Below, piece after piece: positions 1 through 9,565 of a stretch of DNA of 64,000 nt. The notes beneath the pieces are model-generated. The model did not search any database, was not told the origin of the DNA, and saw only the letters and a list, made by a program, of their open reading frames with translations. The stretch covers positions 39,416,095 to 39,480,094 of the forward strand of contig NC_050097.1 in the NCBI RefSeq assembly GCF_902167145.1. Reading direction: 5' to 3'. The stretch is from Zea mays. Taxonomy: Eukaryota > Streptophyta > Magnoliopsida > Poales > Poaceae. A program made the translations under genes and the position numbers. How positions within the stretch are numbered: position 1 is the stretch's first letter; each line of letters opens with the position of its first letter.

Positions 1-230
1 TCTGGCGCCTGCTCTGACTCTGCGTGCGCAGTCCGCGCACTGTTCACTGTTCCGTTGCTTTTGCAGATGACCGTTGGCGCAGATAGTCGTTGCTCCGTTG
101 GCACACCGGACAGTCCAGTGCTACATCGGACAATCCGGTGAATTATAGCGGAGTGGCTCCCAGAATTCCCGAAGCTGAGCAGTTTGAAGTTGGACTCCCT
201 GGTGCACCGGACACTGTCTGGTGGTGCACC
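1..230 (-). repeat. Segment of 3' LTR of Sirevirus H
   Basis: Matches 23744 onward in the 5' LTR of H with scattered substitutions. It holds the degenerate CACCGGAC-GTCCGGTG palindromes upstream of the LTR TATA region. It ends where the hAT element at 231 inserted. Confidence 0.9.
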
Positions 231-882
231 CAGGGCCGTTCCTGACTTTTTAGGGACCTGGTGCGAAATCTCAAATGGAGGCCCCATCCACACACAATAT
301 ATATAATATTCAACATTTATAAGATGACAAATATAAAATATAGCAAAAACACATACTTGTTATCCGATGTCATTAAAAATATCTTCTAACATTTTGTGAT
401 ACAAATCATCGCTTATACTATTAAGATCAATCTCATCCAACAACTTCTTTTAGATACATATAATCGCCAAACCAATTGACCTCTCTTAAGTCATTGTTGA
501 CCTTAAATAGTTCAAAAAATATTTCAATTTGAAAAATCTTCTCTCCGTCGATGCAACCATCATGTGTATAGTAAATAATACTCTCTCTGTATCAAAATAG
601 AATTTATTTTCTTCTCTAGTTGATTCCTCATCATCTAGTTGAATATAGACATAAAAATCAAGAGTTAAAACAAATACTATTTTGGAACGAAGTGAATATT
701 AGATAAGTAATTGAGACATTAGTTTAACAATCTAAACGAAACTGATCGATAGTGCATCGCTCTTGCGTATTTATGTCTAGGGTAGATATACTTAGCGGGA
801 AAAAGTGCTAACGTCAAGTGGTCAGAGGGGTCCTCTGTTTTTGGGGGCCCGGCGCGGCCGCACCCCCTCAGGGCCGACCGTG
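231..882. mobile_element. Non-autonomous hAT element (MITE-like), 652 bp
   Basis: Flanked by a perfect 8 bp duplication GGTGCACC (223-230 and 883-890). The ends are imperfect inverted repeats: left CAGGGCCGTTCCTGA, right read inward CACGGTCGGCCCTGA. The interior is AT-rich and has no credible ORF. An 8 bp TSD with CAGGG-type ends is the hAT signature. The target is one of the palindromic repeats of the Sirevirus LTR. The parent family cannot be named from the sequence. Confidence 0.85.
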
Positions 883-890
883 GGTGCACC

Positions 891-945
891 GGACACTGTC
901 CGGTGGCACACCGGACAGTCCGGTGCGCCAGACCAGGGCAGCCTT
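891..945 (-). repeat. Segment of 3' LTR of Sirevirus H
   Basis: Short LTR stretch with two CCGGAC-GTCCGG palindromes between the hAT element and element B. The last five bases, GCCTT (941-945), are the left TSD of B. They recur at 16017-16021, where the LTR resumes. Confidence 0.9.
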
Positions 946-946
946 T

Positions 947-1008
947 GTAACACCCTGAATTTGGGGTATAAAATTTCTTTTCTAATATCTACCAAATTCA
1001 GGTGTTAC
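947..1008 (+). other. Terminal hairpin at the 5' tip of LTR1 of B
   Basis: The arms are GTAACACCCTGAATTTGG (947-964) and CCAAATTCAGGTGTTAC (992-1008), reverse complements apart from one bulged C, with a loop of about 27 nt containing TATAAAAT. The same structure occurs in LTR2 of B, E and F. Confidence 0.8.
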
Positions 1009-2537
1009 TCTGTCTTTTCCTTACTTTTCTTTTCTTTTTTCTAAATAGTGAGGAATTATTTTGCTGTATATCTACGTGTAAGCCTAAGTAGATTAAAACC
1101 CTATGAGTGCTTTGATTGTCGCATCATGCTGGCATATACTTCCACTTTGTTTGATGAGTGATTTTGTGGAGCATGGGTTTAATAAGGAATTCAATTTAAC
1201 ATCGTGAAGAAAATAGGAAAGAACAAAAGATAAAGAAAATGGAAAATAGAAAGGAGCCCCCCTTCTCTCTTGGGCCGGCTCTTTGGCAGGCCCAGCCGCC
1301 CCCTCCCCCTTCGCGCCGGCCCAGCTGGCCGGCCCAACCGCCCCCCCTTCCCCCCTTCCCTCCCCCGCCGTGGGCCGCCCCGGCCGGCCCAACCGCGCCC
1401 CCTCCCTTCCCCTTTCGGCCCAAAGCGGCCCTGCCGCCCCCTCCCCCCCTTCCCCCCAAAATTTCCCTCCCCGCGGGCCTCGCCCGTCATTCTCCCTCCC
1501 TCTCTCCCTCTCCCTAACCCTAACCGCCGCCGCTGCCCTCTCCCTTCCCCGCCCGCTGGCGCCGCTCCCCGACACGCCACCCCGGGCCCGCGCCCGCCCC
1601 CGCCTTGGCGAGGCCGCCCCCGCCCCGACCTCGCCCGGTCCCGGCGAGCCGCCCCCCGGCAAGCCTGGCCCCGCCCCGTGCTCGGCCCCCTCCGGCGAGG
1701 CCGCCCCGCCCCTTCCCTGTCCTCGCCTCGACCCCCTCCGGCGAGCCGCCCCGCCCCCGTCCCCGACCTCGGCCGCCCCCGCGCCGGCCCCGCCGCGCCC
1801 CGGCTCGGCCGCCCTCGGCGAGCCCGCCCCCGTGCCCGGCTCGGCAGCCCCCGGCGAGCCCGCCCCCGCGCCTGGCCTCGCCCCGCGCCGCCCGGCCTCG
1901 CCCCGCGCCCGCCGCGGCCTCACCGCGCCCTCGCCCGGCCGTCCCGGCCATGGCGGCTCGACACGCTCCCCTGCCCGCGACGTCGTCGTCGCCCATGCTC
2001 GCCCGCCCGCCACGGCGTGCCGCCGGCGTGCCTTGCTCGCGTCGTGATGGCCCCGGCGCGGCCTCGAGCTCGGCCCAGCGTGCCTTTGGCGCGCGGCCTC
2101 GAGCTCAGCCAGCGCGCGGCCCCGACGCGTGCGCGACTCGTTCGCGGCATGTTAAGCGTGGCTTTGCGCATGCGCGTGCCCGCGCAGCGTTTTGGCGTAT
2201 CTCGTCGTACCCGCGACGCGACACATAGCGCCCTATCGCATTCGTGACACGATCGTCTACCCCTAGCCACCCGTCTACCCCCCCCGTGTGTACTCCATGT
2301 GTGGGAATCGCGTTATTTAATTAACGAATGGAAGCTCAAGTTGGAAATTAGTTACGTTAGTTAATTCACGTAGTTAATCATCTACCTTATTTAATGTTGA
2401 TCAATTGAAAATGGTTATGATTCTATTAGTGCATGTGACTAATCCTTTTCGTTATAGTTAAGCGGAACTAGAGCACATAACGACTAGTTATGCGTATACC
2501 CGTAATGCGCCTCGAGTATACCTTTAACCACTGCGAG

Positions 2538-2826
2538 CACTACAGGAAACACATAAATATTCGTGGGCTGGAATATTTTCGTGGGCCGGCCGACGAAAAT
2601 ACAGCAGTTATTTTCGTCGGCTTCCGTGGCCGACGAAAATAGAGGTTATTTTCGTCGGCCGCTAATATGTACGTCGGCCGGCCGACGACAATTCGACACT
2701 TATTTTCGTCGGCCCCTGCGGCCGACGAAAATAGCAGTTATTTTCGTGGGCCGCTATATTTACGTCGGCCGACCCACGAAAATAACTTCTATTTTCGTCG
2801 GCCTAAATCAGGCCGACGAAAATACA
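2538..2826. repeat. Left subterminal repeats of the CACTA element
   Basis: Many copies of TATTTTCGTCGGCC and its reverse complement GGCCGACGAAAATA are arranged as short hairpins, for example around 2796-2826 with the 9 nt spacer TAAATCAGG between arms. In En/Spm-type elements, subterminal motifs of this kind are the binding sites of the TNPA-type protein; that role here is inferred. Confidence 0.85.
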
Positions 2827-2876
2827 ACGACCCTAATCCCGCGGACACGCTCGATTCGATTCCGTTTTGCCCAAAG

Positions 2877-3372
2877 TCACCGCCGCTCGCCGCAGCCCGC
2901 TCCTCACCCCGCCCGTCGCCGCGGCAGCCCGCCGTCCGCCGCCCTCGCCGCGCCCGCTCCTCGGCCACGCCCGCCCGTTCGCCGCCCCTCGCCGCGGCAG
3001 CCCGCCGCCCGCTCCTCACCGGCTCGCGCGCCACGGAGCACGCCCGCCCGTTCACCGCCCCTCGCCGCGGGCAGCCCGCCGTCAGCCGCCCTCGCCGCGC
3101 CCGCTCCTCACTGGCTCGCCGCGGGCAGCCCGCCGTCCGCCGCCCCTCGCCGCGCCCGCTCCTCACCGGCTCGCCGCGGGCACGCCCGCCGTTCGCCGCC
3201 CCTCGCCGCGAACACGCCGCCGTCCACCGCCCCTCGCCGTGCCCGCTCTTCACCGCCGCGTGCCGCACGCCCGTGCCCGCTCCTCACCGCCACACGCCCG
3301 CCGTCCACCGCCCCTCGCCGTGGGCACGCCGTCCGCCGCCCCTTGCCGCACCCGCTCCTCACCGCTCCGTCG
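2877..3372. repeat. GC-rich tandem array in the CACTA 5' region
   Basis: Degenerate tandem units built on CGCCGCCCCTCGCCGCG and CCCGCTCCTCACCG, of irregular length around 45-60 bp. Several frames are open on both strands only because of the composition and period. I see no start context, domain or splice logic for a protein. It sits between the subterminal repeats and the transposase leader. Confidence 0.7.
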
Positions 3373-3612
3373 AATTCGAACCCGCCCAGGCTCCGGACAC
3401 GCGCCGTCGACGTCCTCCCACGTCCGCTCCGGTATGGTCGCCTTGTGATTAAGATTTGAGTTAACTTGTCGAGTTATTTTTTAATGTTTAGAGTTCAGTT
3501 TTAATCGTTAACCGTAGCGAACCGTATGTGTCACCCGTTCGGGAACGGCGAACGTCACATTGGCTTGTGAGGTTCGCCGTTCCGGAATTGTCCACGTATT
3601 TTGGACAGCCTG

Positions 3613-3804
3613 AGAGTGTAAGCCGATGCTTGTGATTTGTGACATGTGCCTTACGATTGACGCGGAATTTCGGTTGTGTAACCCAGTTGTTCTCCAACAC
3701 ACCATGTTCAGGCGTGTGCTTGGAGAGCAGCGGGGTTATGCTGCCGAAATTTCGCGACAATCGTAGGCTACACGTCATAAATCACAAGCATCAGCCTACA
3801 CTCT
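3613..3804 (+). other. ~190 nt near-perfect inverted repeat upstream of the CACTA transposase
   Basis: The left arm (3613-3703) and right arm (3711-3804) are reverse complements over about 90 bp with only scattered mismatches, separated by a loop of about 7 nt. Shared blocks include GATGCTTGTGATTT on the left against AAATCACAAGCATC on the right. It ends about 90 bp before the transposase start at 3898, so it would fold as a long hairpin in the 5' leader of the transcript. Small ORFs on both strands here mirror one another because of the palindrome. Confidence 0.85.
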
Positions 3805-3897
3805 TGGGTGGGTTTAGGGCCTTTACCTAATAGGGAGTTCACCTAATTAAGCCACGGACGATCGTTGATGTTCTTTGACTTTTGTTTAGCCTTTGAA

Positions 3898-6765
3898 ATG
3901 GACGGTGATCGGAGGGTGATGTATGACGGGTGGAGAAAGGATGGGGCACATTCGAATGAATGGATGAGTGTAACAAAGGCTTTTCTTGAGCACGCTTTCA
4001 AAGATGCAACTGGTCGTCTAGTGAAGTGTCCTTGTAATCGCTGCGAGAACAAGTGGCCTCAGAAGAAGGAAGAAATGGAGAAACACCTTTGCAAAAGTGG
4101 GTTTATGCCGAACTACCTTGTATGGTACCGGCATGGAGAGTCTATTAGACACGTTGACGCGGAGGTGGAGCTTGATGACGATCATGATAGGATGGACGAC
4201 ATGTTGCATGATCTTGGTAGGGATGTTGAAATGAACGCTGAGGAGCCGGGGCAGCTTCCACGCGATGCTCAAGAATTCTTCCGGCTACTCGCCGCGGGAG
4301 AAGAGAGACTGCACGAGCACACTCAGATGTCAGTTCTTGGGACTCTCACAAGACTAATGGCGATAAAGTCGAGGCACAACATTTCAAACAGTGCTTACAA
4401 CGACATCGTCCAACTGATGGGCGAGGTTCTCCCGGAGAATCATAAGTTGCCAAAAAATATGTACTTCGCAAAGAAGATGTTGGCTGGTCTTGGGATGACA
4501 TATGAGAAGATCGACGTGTGTCCCAACAGTTGCATGCTATTCTTTGAGGAGGATGACAAGCTGGACCGTTGTAAGCATTGCGAAGCTTCTAGATATGTCG
4601 AGGTGACAAATGATGAGGGTGAATTGGTAGTTACGAAGGTCGCAGCTAAGCAACTTCATCGGTTGCCCATCATTCCTCGGCTTTCAAGGTTGTTCCTCAA
4701 CAAGGAAATAGCTCTGCATATGACGTGGCCAAAGAATGGTGTACGTCTCGTCACTGATCCAGACATAATGGTCCATCCGTCGGACGGTGATGCGTGGAAG
4801 GCATTTGACGAGTTTGATCCCGAATTTGCAAACGACCCTAGGAGTGTACGGCTTGGTCTATCGACGGACGGATTCACACCTTTCAATACCAGTGCAAGCC
4901 CTTACTCGTGTTGGCCTGTCTTCATTGTGCCATATAATCTTCCTCCTGAGTTGGTCAATAAAGAAGAGTTCATGTTCCTTGCACTAGTCATCCCAGGCCC
5001 TGAGCATCCAGGGCCAAAGCTGAACATGTTTGTTCGCCCTTTAATTGAAGAGCTGAAACAATTGTGGAGAGGTGTGAAGGCTTATGACAGCCATACTGAA
5101 AAGGAGTTTACCATGCGCGCTGCTTATTTGTGGTCAGTGCATGATCTGCTGGCGTATGGAGATTGGTCTGGATGGTGTGTCCATGGTCGGTAGTGCAGTC
5201 CCATATGTATGAATGATACAGATGCATTCAGATTGAAGCATGGTGGGAAAGTGTCATTCTTTGATGCTCATCGACGTTGGACTCCATTCAAGCATGATTT
5301 TAGGAATTCGCTTACTGCATTCAGAGGTGGAGCCAAAATCAGAAATGGGCCACCAAAGAGGCAAACTGCACCGCAGATAATGGCATGGCATGCTTGTCTG
5401 AAGCAAGGAGAAAATGATAGGTTCCAAGGCTACGGGGAGGACCATAACTGGACCCATATTTCATCAATATGGGAGCTTCCGTATGCAAAAGCCTTGATCA
5501 TGCCGCACAACATAGACTTGATGCACCAAGAGCGTAACGTTGCTGAAAGCATCATAAGCACATGTTTCGATGTGACTGATAAAACGAAAGATAATATGAA
5601 GGCAAGAAAAGACATGGCTGAAATTTGTAAGAGGCCGATGCTCGAGTTGAAAGTAAGCGATAAAGGGCATGAAAGTAGGCCACGAGCTGATTACTGCCTC
5701 AAGCCGGATGAAAGGAAAGAAATATTTAAGTGGTTGAAGAATCTGAAATTTCCAGATCGGTATGCGGCAAATCTGAAACGGGCAGTCAATCTGAAGACCG
5801 GTAAATTGATCGGTTTGAAAAGCCATGACTACCATATTATTATGGAGAGGCTGATGCCCGTGATGTTTCGAGGCTATTTTAAGGATGAGCTTTGGAGCAT
5901 ATTTGCAGAGTTGAGTTACTTCTATAGGGAAGTATGCGCAAAGACGGTATCGAAGAGGTTGATGCAGAAATTTGAGAAAGAAATTCCAATTCTTATTTGT
6001 AAATTTGAAAAGGTTTTCCCGCCAGGATTCTTCAATGTGATGCAACATCTAATTGTGCATTTGCCTTGGGAAGCTTTGGTAGGCGGACCAGTGCAATTCA
6101 GGTGGATGTATCCTATAGAAAGGGCGTTGAAAAAGCTCAGGGCGTCTGTTCGGAACAAGGCTAGAGTCGAAGGGTGTATTGCGGAGGCTTTTGCCCTTAA
6201 GGAGATATCTCAATTCTCAACCAGGTATTTCGCTCGAGCCAACAATGTGTTTGCGCCTTCAGTGCGACTTCATGTCGAAAACGAATCACCCCAAAGCACC
6301 CTTCAAATTTTTGCGAATCCGGGTAAAGCAGTTGGAAAAGGGAGTGTACGTCACATTGAAGCATCAGATTTGAACACGCTAATGCTATATATGTATAGCA
6401 ATATTGACAGCACACAGGAGGTGGTTGTCTTTGATTCGACAATTTCATTAACAAGAATGTGTCCACTTAATGGCTCAACTATGTGTATCATGCAGGTTTG
6501 CCTTTGGCACCGGCGTTGTGGAGTACAACAGGACATTAGGTCAAGGGAAAGCATCGTCTTCGGCAGGGAGTTCTCGCTCCTCCAAGTCTGCTCGAGAGGC
6601 TCAGCTGGAGGAGGAGACTCGGGCAGCACAGGAGCAGGCTCGAGCAGCACAGGAGCAGGCTCGAGCAGCACAGGAGCAGGTTGGACAGCTGACGCAGTAT
6701 ATGGCTTCTTATTTTCAGGTAATCCGTCTATCTCATCACGTGTCGTCATTGAATTCAAAGTATAA
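3898..6765 (+). pseudogene. TNPD-like CACTA transposase with one in-frame stop
   Basis: One reading frame of 955 codons, broken only by TAG at 5191-5193. I chose the ATG at 3898 (MDGDRRVMYDGW), which matches the usual start of the N-terminal transposase-associated domain; its Cys-rich part CPCNRC lies near residue 43. The transposase_21-like core follows (PNSCMLFF near residue 213, YGDWSGW near 422). The stop replaces the residue after HGR and before CSPIC, where relatives normally have a coding residue. A DUF4218-like region follows (HLIVHLPWEAL, then ISQFSTRYF, residues about 640-780). The last ~100 codons are less typical and may be intron, since they overlap the second gene in another frame. 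In En/Spm, TNPD acts with TNPA to cut the element ends. Confidence 0.85.
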
Positions 6766-7418
6766 TGTTGCGATTCTAACGTTTCATCCATTTGCAGGAA
6801 ATGACTACTCGACTCGGCCCTGATATGAACTTGCCAGCTTTTCGCCCTCCCCAGGTAACACTATCTGAACACTTCAATTCCATAGCAACTCTTTTTTTAT
6901 TATAAAAAATGGCTCGCAGGCACAAGGATGGGGACAGTGGCCAGGACAAGCTCCAGCGTCGCAGCCACAGTGGACTGGTGTTGGGTGGACGCAGGCACCT
7001 CCAGGCACTTGGACACCTCCACCACCCCAAGGATCGCAGCCAGTCCCGGGATGGGTGCCACCGGTCTTCCAGCCACCAGCGGGCTCTCAGCCATTTCAAG
7101 CGTGGATGGCACCGCCACCGATGGGGTGGGTGCCACCACCTCAGGGGTGGCCAGCACAACAGTACCCGTGGATGCATGCACAGCCTCCTCCTCACCATGG
7201 ATCACAGGTGACGTTCCATGTTTAGTTTTATGCAAATATTGACCAAACACAGCCTTATTTGAATGATTGATGAATTGCAGGGTTCAGCGTCACATGCTCA
7301 GGGATCGGAGGGTGCTGTCAATGTCCAAGACTTCCTCGTCCATGGTTCTGGAGGGAGTGGCCACCTTCCTGGTGGCGGAGGAGGGAGTGGCCAAAACTCA
7401 CATAGCCCGCCGGAGTGA
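6496..7418 (+). CDS. Second CACTA gene, 3' exons (low-complexity, TNPA-position protein)
   Basis: Four exons with GT-AG borders join in phase: 6496-6718, 6798-6854, 6920-7207 and 7281-7418 (TGA). The first continues an upstream exon I cannot place; AG at 6494-6495 is its acceptor. It encodes a Ser-rich stretch, then an Arg-Ala-Gln-Glu coiled-coil-like segment from a 21 bp unit repeated three times (6623-6685). The next exons give MTTRLGPDMNLPAF, then a Pro/Gln/Trp-rich stretch (PPPPQGSQPVPGW), then a Gly-rich tail ending HSPPE. The last three introns split between codons (phase 0). Position and composition recall the C-terminal part of plant CACTA second proteins (TNPA or transposase_24 type), but no catalytic motif is visible, so the role is uncertain. 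The middle exons have no stop in the joined frame. Confidence 0.65.
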
Positions 7419-7675
7419 GTAGTGACTTTGTTTATGGACTATGTATGGATACGTATAGACTTTGTTTATGGTTCTGGAGGGAATGACTTTGTTTATGTAT
7501 GGACTATATATGGACTATATGTATGGAATATGTTTGAAACAATTATGTAATTGCTTGTGAATGTTGTTTGTGAAAACTGTATTGTTTGTGAAATATGTAT
7601 ATGTGATTGTGTATATGTTTATTTTGCTGTGAATTAATAAAAGGTGCAGAAAAATCTGTTTTTGGGGGGGTATCA

Positions 7676-8012
7676 TGAATTTTCGCCGGCCTGGGTGGTG
7701 GCCGACGAAAATACGTGCCCAGATATTTTCGTCGGCCACCACCCAGGGCCGACAAAAATTATGTTCCTATTTTCGTCGGCCTCAATGGCCGACGAAAATA
7801 GTCAGCCGACCAACTATTTTCGTCGGCCTTGGGGAAGCCGACGAAAATAAGTCGTTTTCGTCGGTACCGACGAAAATAATTCCCTATTTTCGTCGAACTT
7901 ATTTTCGGCGGCTATTTTCGTCGGCCTGCCGACGAAAATAGGCTATTTTCGTCGGTTTAGGCTTATTTTCGTGGGTTTTTGGCCCACGAATATTTAGTCG
8001 TTTCCTGTAGTG
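7676..8012. repeat. Right subterminal repeats of the CACTA element
   Basis: About ten copies of TTTTCGTCGG or its complement, many as inverted pairs around 6-15 nt spacers. They mirror the left end and finish with CCTGTAGTG at 8004-8012. Confidence 0.85.
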
Positions 8013-8154
8013 GAGACCTTTCCCCGTTTCTTTCTAACCATGATAAATGCAATATCGCATGTCATATTCTATGCATGTTTTTGTTCTCTTGTATGGTGTA
8101 CTGTTGGTTTCCTAATTTCAATGGGTGGATGTATGTATGTTTGCACTCGCATAG

Positions 8155-9288
8155 AGAACGATCCGGTTGAAGAGCCCGAGGAACTCGCAGGAGAAGCCCC
8201 TGAGCAGCAGTCGGTTGGTGGAGGCAAGTGTCCCTTGACCTATCTCTGTCCTATTCATTCTTTAATTCACCTCCCGCTTTACACATGTATACCTAAGGAT
8301 TGACTAGCTTTGTTATCCAAATCCTTGTTTACTTATTTGGGTTGGATTATTATTGTTTAGCTTTACGCTATTGCTCAACTCTAATCAATGAACATGATGA
8401 GATTATCTATGATACGCTGTTTTCCCTTCTCTTATTATGATGTTCTACTTGTGGCCTTTAAGGGGGCTCGAGCGGTTTCTCGAGTGCCTCTCCGTAAGGA
8501 CCTGTTCTATGGATGACCGCCCGGGAAAACAGTGCAACCATGAGGGTGGAATGGGGTGCCCTTAGCTGAATAATTAGAGGATACGGGGTGTAGTTCGCTT
8601 CGCCGTCGTGCCGTCAATGGGGCTCGGTGTATGCGGCTCGCTCTGCCAAGGTTGATTTGTCCCTTGGGGAGGAGTGTGGTACATTTAGGAAACCTAACGG
8701 GCGGCTACAGCCCCGGGGAATCTTTGTAAAGGCTACGTAGTGAGACCCTGCCTACTCACCTTGGGAGTGTTTAAGGGTCCGTACAACCCGAGGCAAAAAG
8801 GGAATCACGACTCATGGGTAAAGTGCGCAACCTCTGCAGAGTGTTATGAAACTGATATATCAGCCGTGCTCGCGGTTATGAGCGGCCAAGGGAGCTCCAG
8901 TGATTAGTGGTACTTGATCAGAGACATTTTGGTTTACAGGTGGCAATGAGATTGATGGTTCTGGTTATGACTATGGTGCTGGTAAGTGGTATTCTTTCCG
9001 TTTGGAAACGGTACATCGGGCTAATAACTTGGGTTAATGCTAAAACCTGGCTTTCTACTAGTAAATAATAATCTGACCAACTAAAAGCAACTGCTTGACT
9101 TATCCCCACATAAAGCTAGTCCACTACAGCCAAACAGGATACTTGCTGAGTATGTTGATGTGTACTCACCCTTGCTCTACACACCAACCCCCCCTTCCCC
9201 AGGTTGTCAGCATTGCAACCACTGCTCAGGAGAAGATGAAGCTATGGAAGGAGACTTCCAGGAGTTCCAAGACTACGACGAGTTCTAG
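8155..9288 (+). CDS. Putative spliced LTR-encoded reading frame, LTR1 of B
   Basis: Three exon-like blocks: alpha 8155-8223, beta 8940-8981, gamma 9203-9288 (TAG). Alpha follows AG and ends at AG|GCAAGT, the consensus of GC-AG introns. Beta lies between TTTACAG and GTAAGT. Gamma follows a C-rich tract and CCCCAG. Alpha and beta each start with 2 nt and end with 1 nt of a split codon, so all joins keep one frame. Alpha reads NDPVEEPEELAGEAPEQQ; gamma reads CQHCNHCSG, then GDFQEFQDYDEF and a stop. The frame of gamma is also open upstream (AEYVDVYS) in both B and F, so gamma could start earlier, for example after CTACAG near 9126. No start exon is identified and no function is known. This is inference, not a confirmed gene. 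Confidence 0.4.
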
Positions 9289-9546
9289 GCGTGGGTTAGC
9301 GGCAACCCCCAGTCGGCTGCCTGTGAAGGCCGCGTGTATCTACGTTTCGTTTTCGCACTTTGATTTATTGTAAGGACTATGTGGATGTCTCAGACATATG
9401 ATGTAATCGACTATTATTTCCCTTTTTAATACTATTTGAGCACTGTGTGATGATGTCCATGTTATGTAACTGCTGTGTACGTGAATTGCTGATCCTGGCA
9501 CGTACATGGTTCGCATTCGGTTTGCCTTCTAAAACCGGGTGTGACA

Positions 9547-9565
9547 TAAGTGGTATCAAAGCCGT
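9547..9565 (+). other. Primer-binding site of element B
   Basis: TAAGTGGTATCAAAGCC directly after the LTR resembles TGGTATCAGAGC, the site paired by initiator-Met tRNA in plant LTR elements. F has TAAGTGGTTTCAAAGCC at the same place. Confidence 0.75.

Larger units (their letters stand above)
2538..8012 (+). mobile_element. CACTA (En/Spm-like) DNA transposon, 5475 bp
   Basis: Both ends read CACTACAGGAAAC inward and stay similar for about 30 bp (through AAATATTCGTGGG). The 3 bp TSD is GAG (2535-2537 and 8013-8015), and the uninterrupted site is visible in LTR2 of B near 14484. The element carries subterminal CGTCGG repeats at both ends, a TNPD-type transposase region and a second multi-exon gene. 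It is the youngest event in this part of the nest, since it sits inside LTR1 of B. The transposase has an in-frame stop, so this copy is probably not self-sufficient. Confidence 0.96.
946..9546 (+). repeat. LTR1 of element B, interrupted by CACTA
   Basis: From 5' to 3': a terminal hairpin (947-1008); an AT-rich part; a strongly C-rich block (1255-2270) with two plant-telomere-like CCCTAA units near 1512; an AT-rich part to 2537; the CACTA insertion; then 8016-9546, which includes the conserved exon-like blocks. The C-rich block is open in several frames on both strands because of its composition. I do not read those frames as genes. Confidence 0.92.

Noticed and set aside
1512..1525. Telomere-like CCCTAA repeat
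   Set aside because: Only about two units, inside an LTR and present in its copy near 13391; not a telomeric tract.
1270..2247. Long open frames (up to 325 aa plus, 306 aa minus) in the C-rich block of LTR1 of B
   Set aside because: Open in several frames on both strands at once, Pro/Arg/Ala only, no domain. The two LTR copies differ by gaps that would shift any frame.
2563..3459. 298 aa frame across the CACTA subterminal repeats and GC-rich array
   Set aside because: Begins in CGTCGG repeats and runs through a GC-rich tandem array; repeat-driven, no coding signature.
3488..3830. Mirrored small ORFs on both strands (96 aa minus, 63 aa plus)
   Set aside because: They resemble one another only because the region is an inverted repeat.
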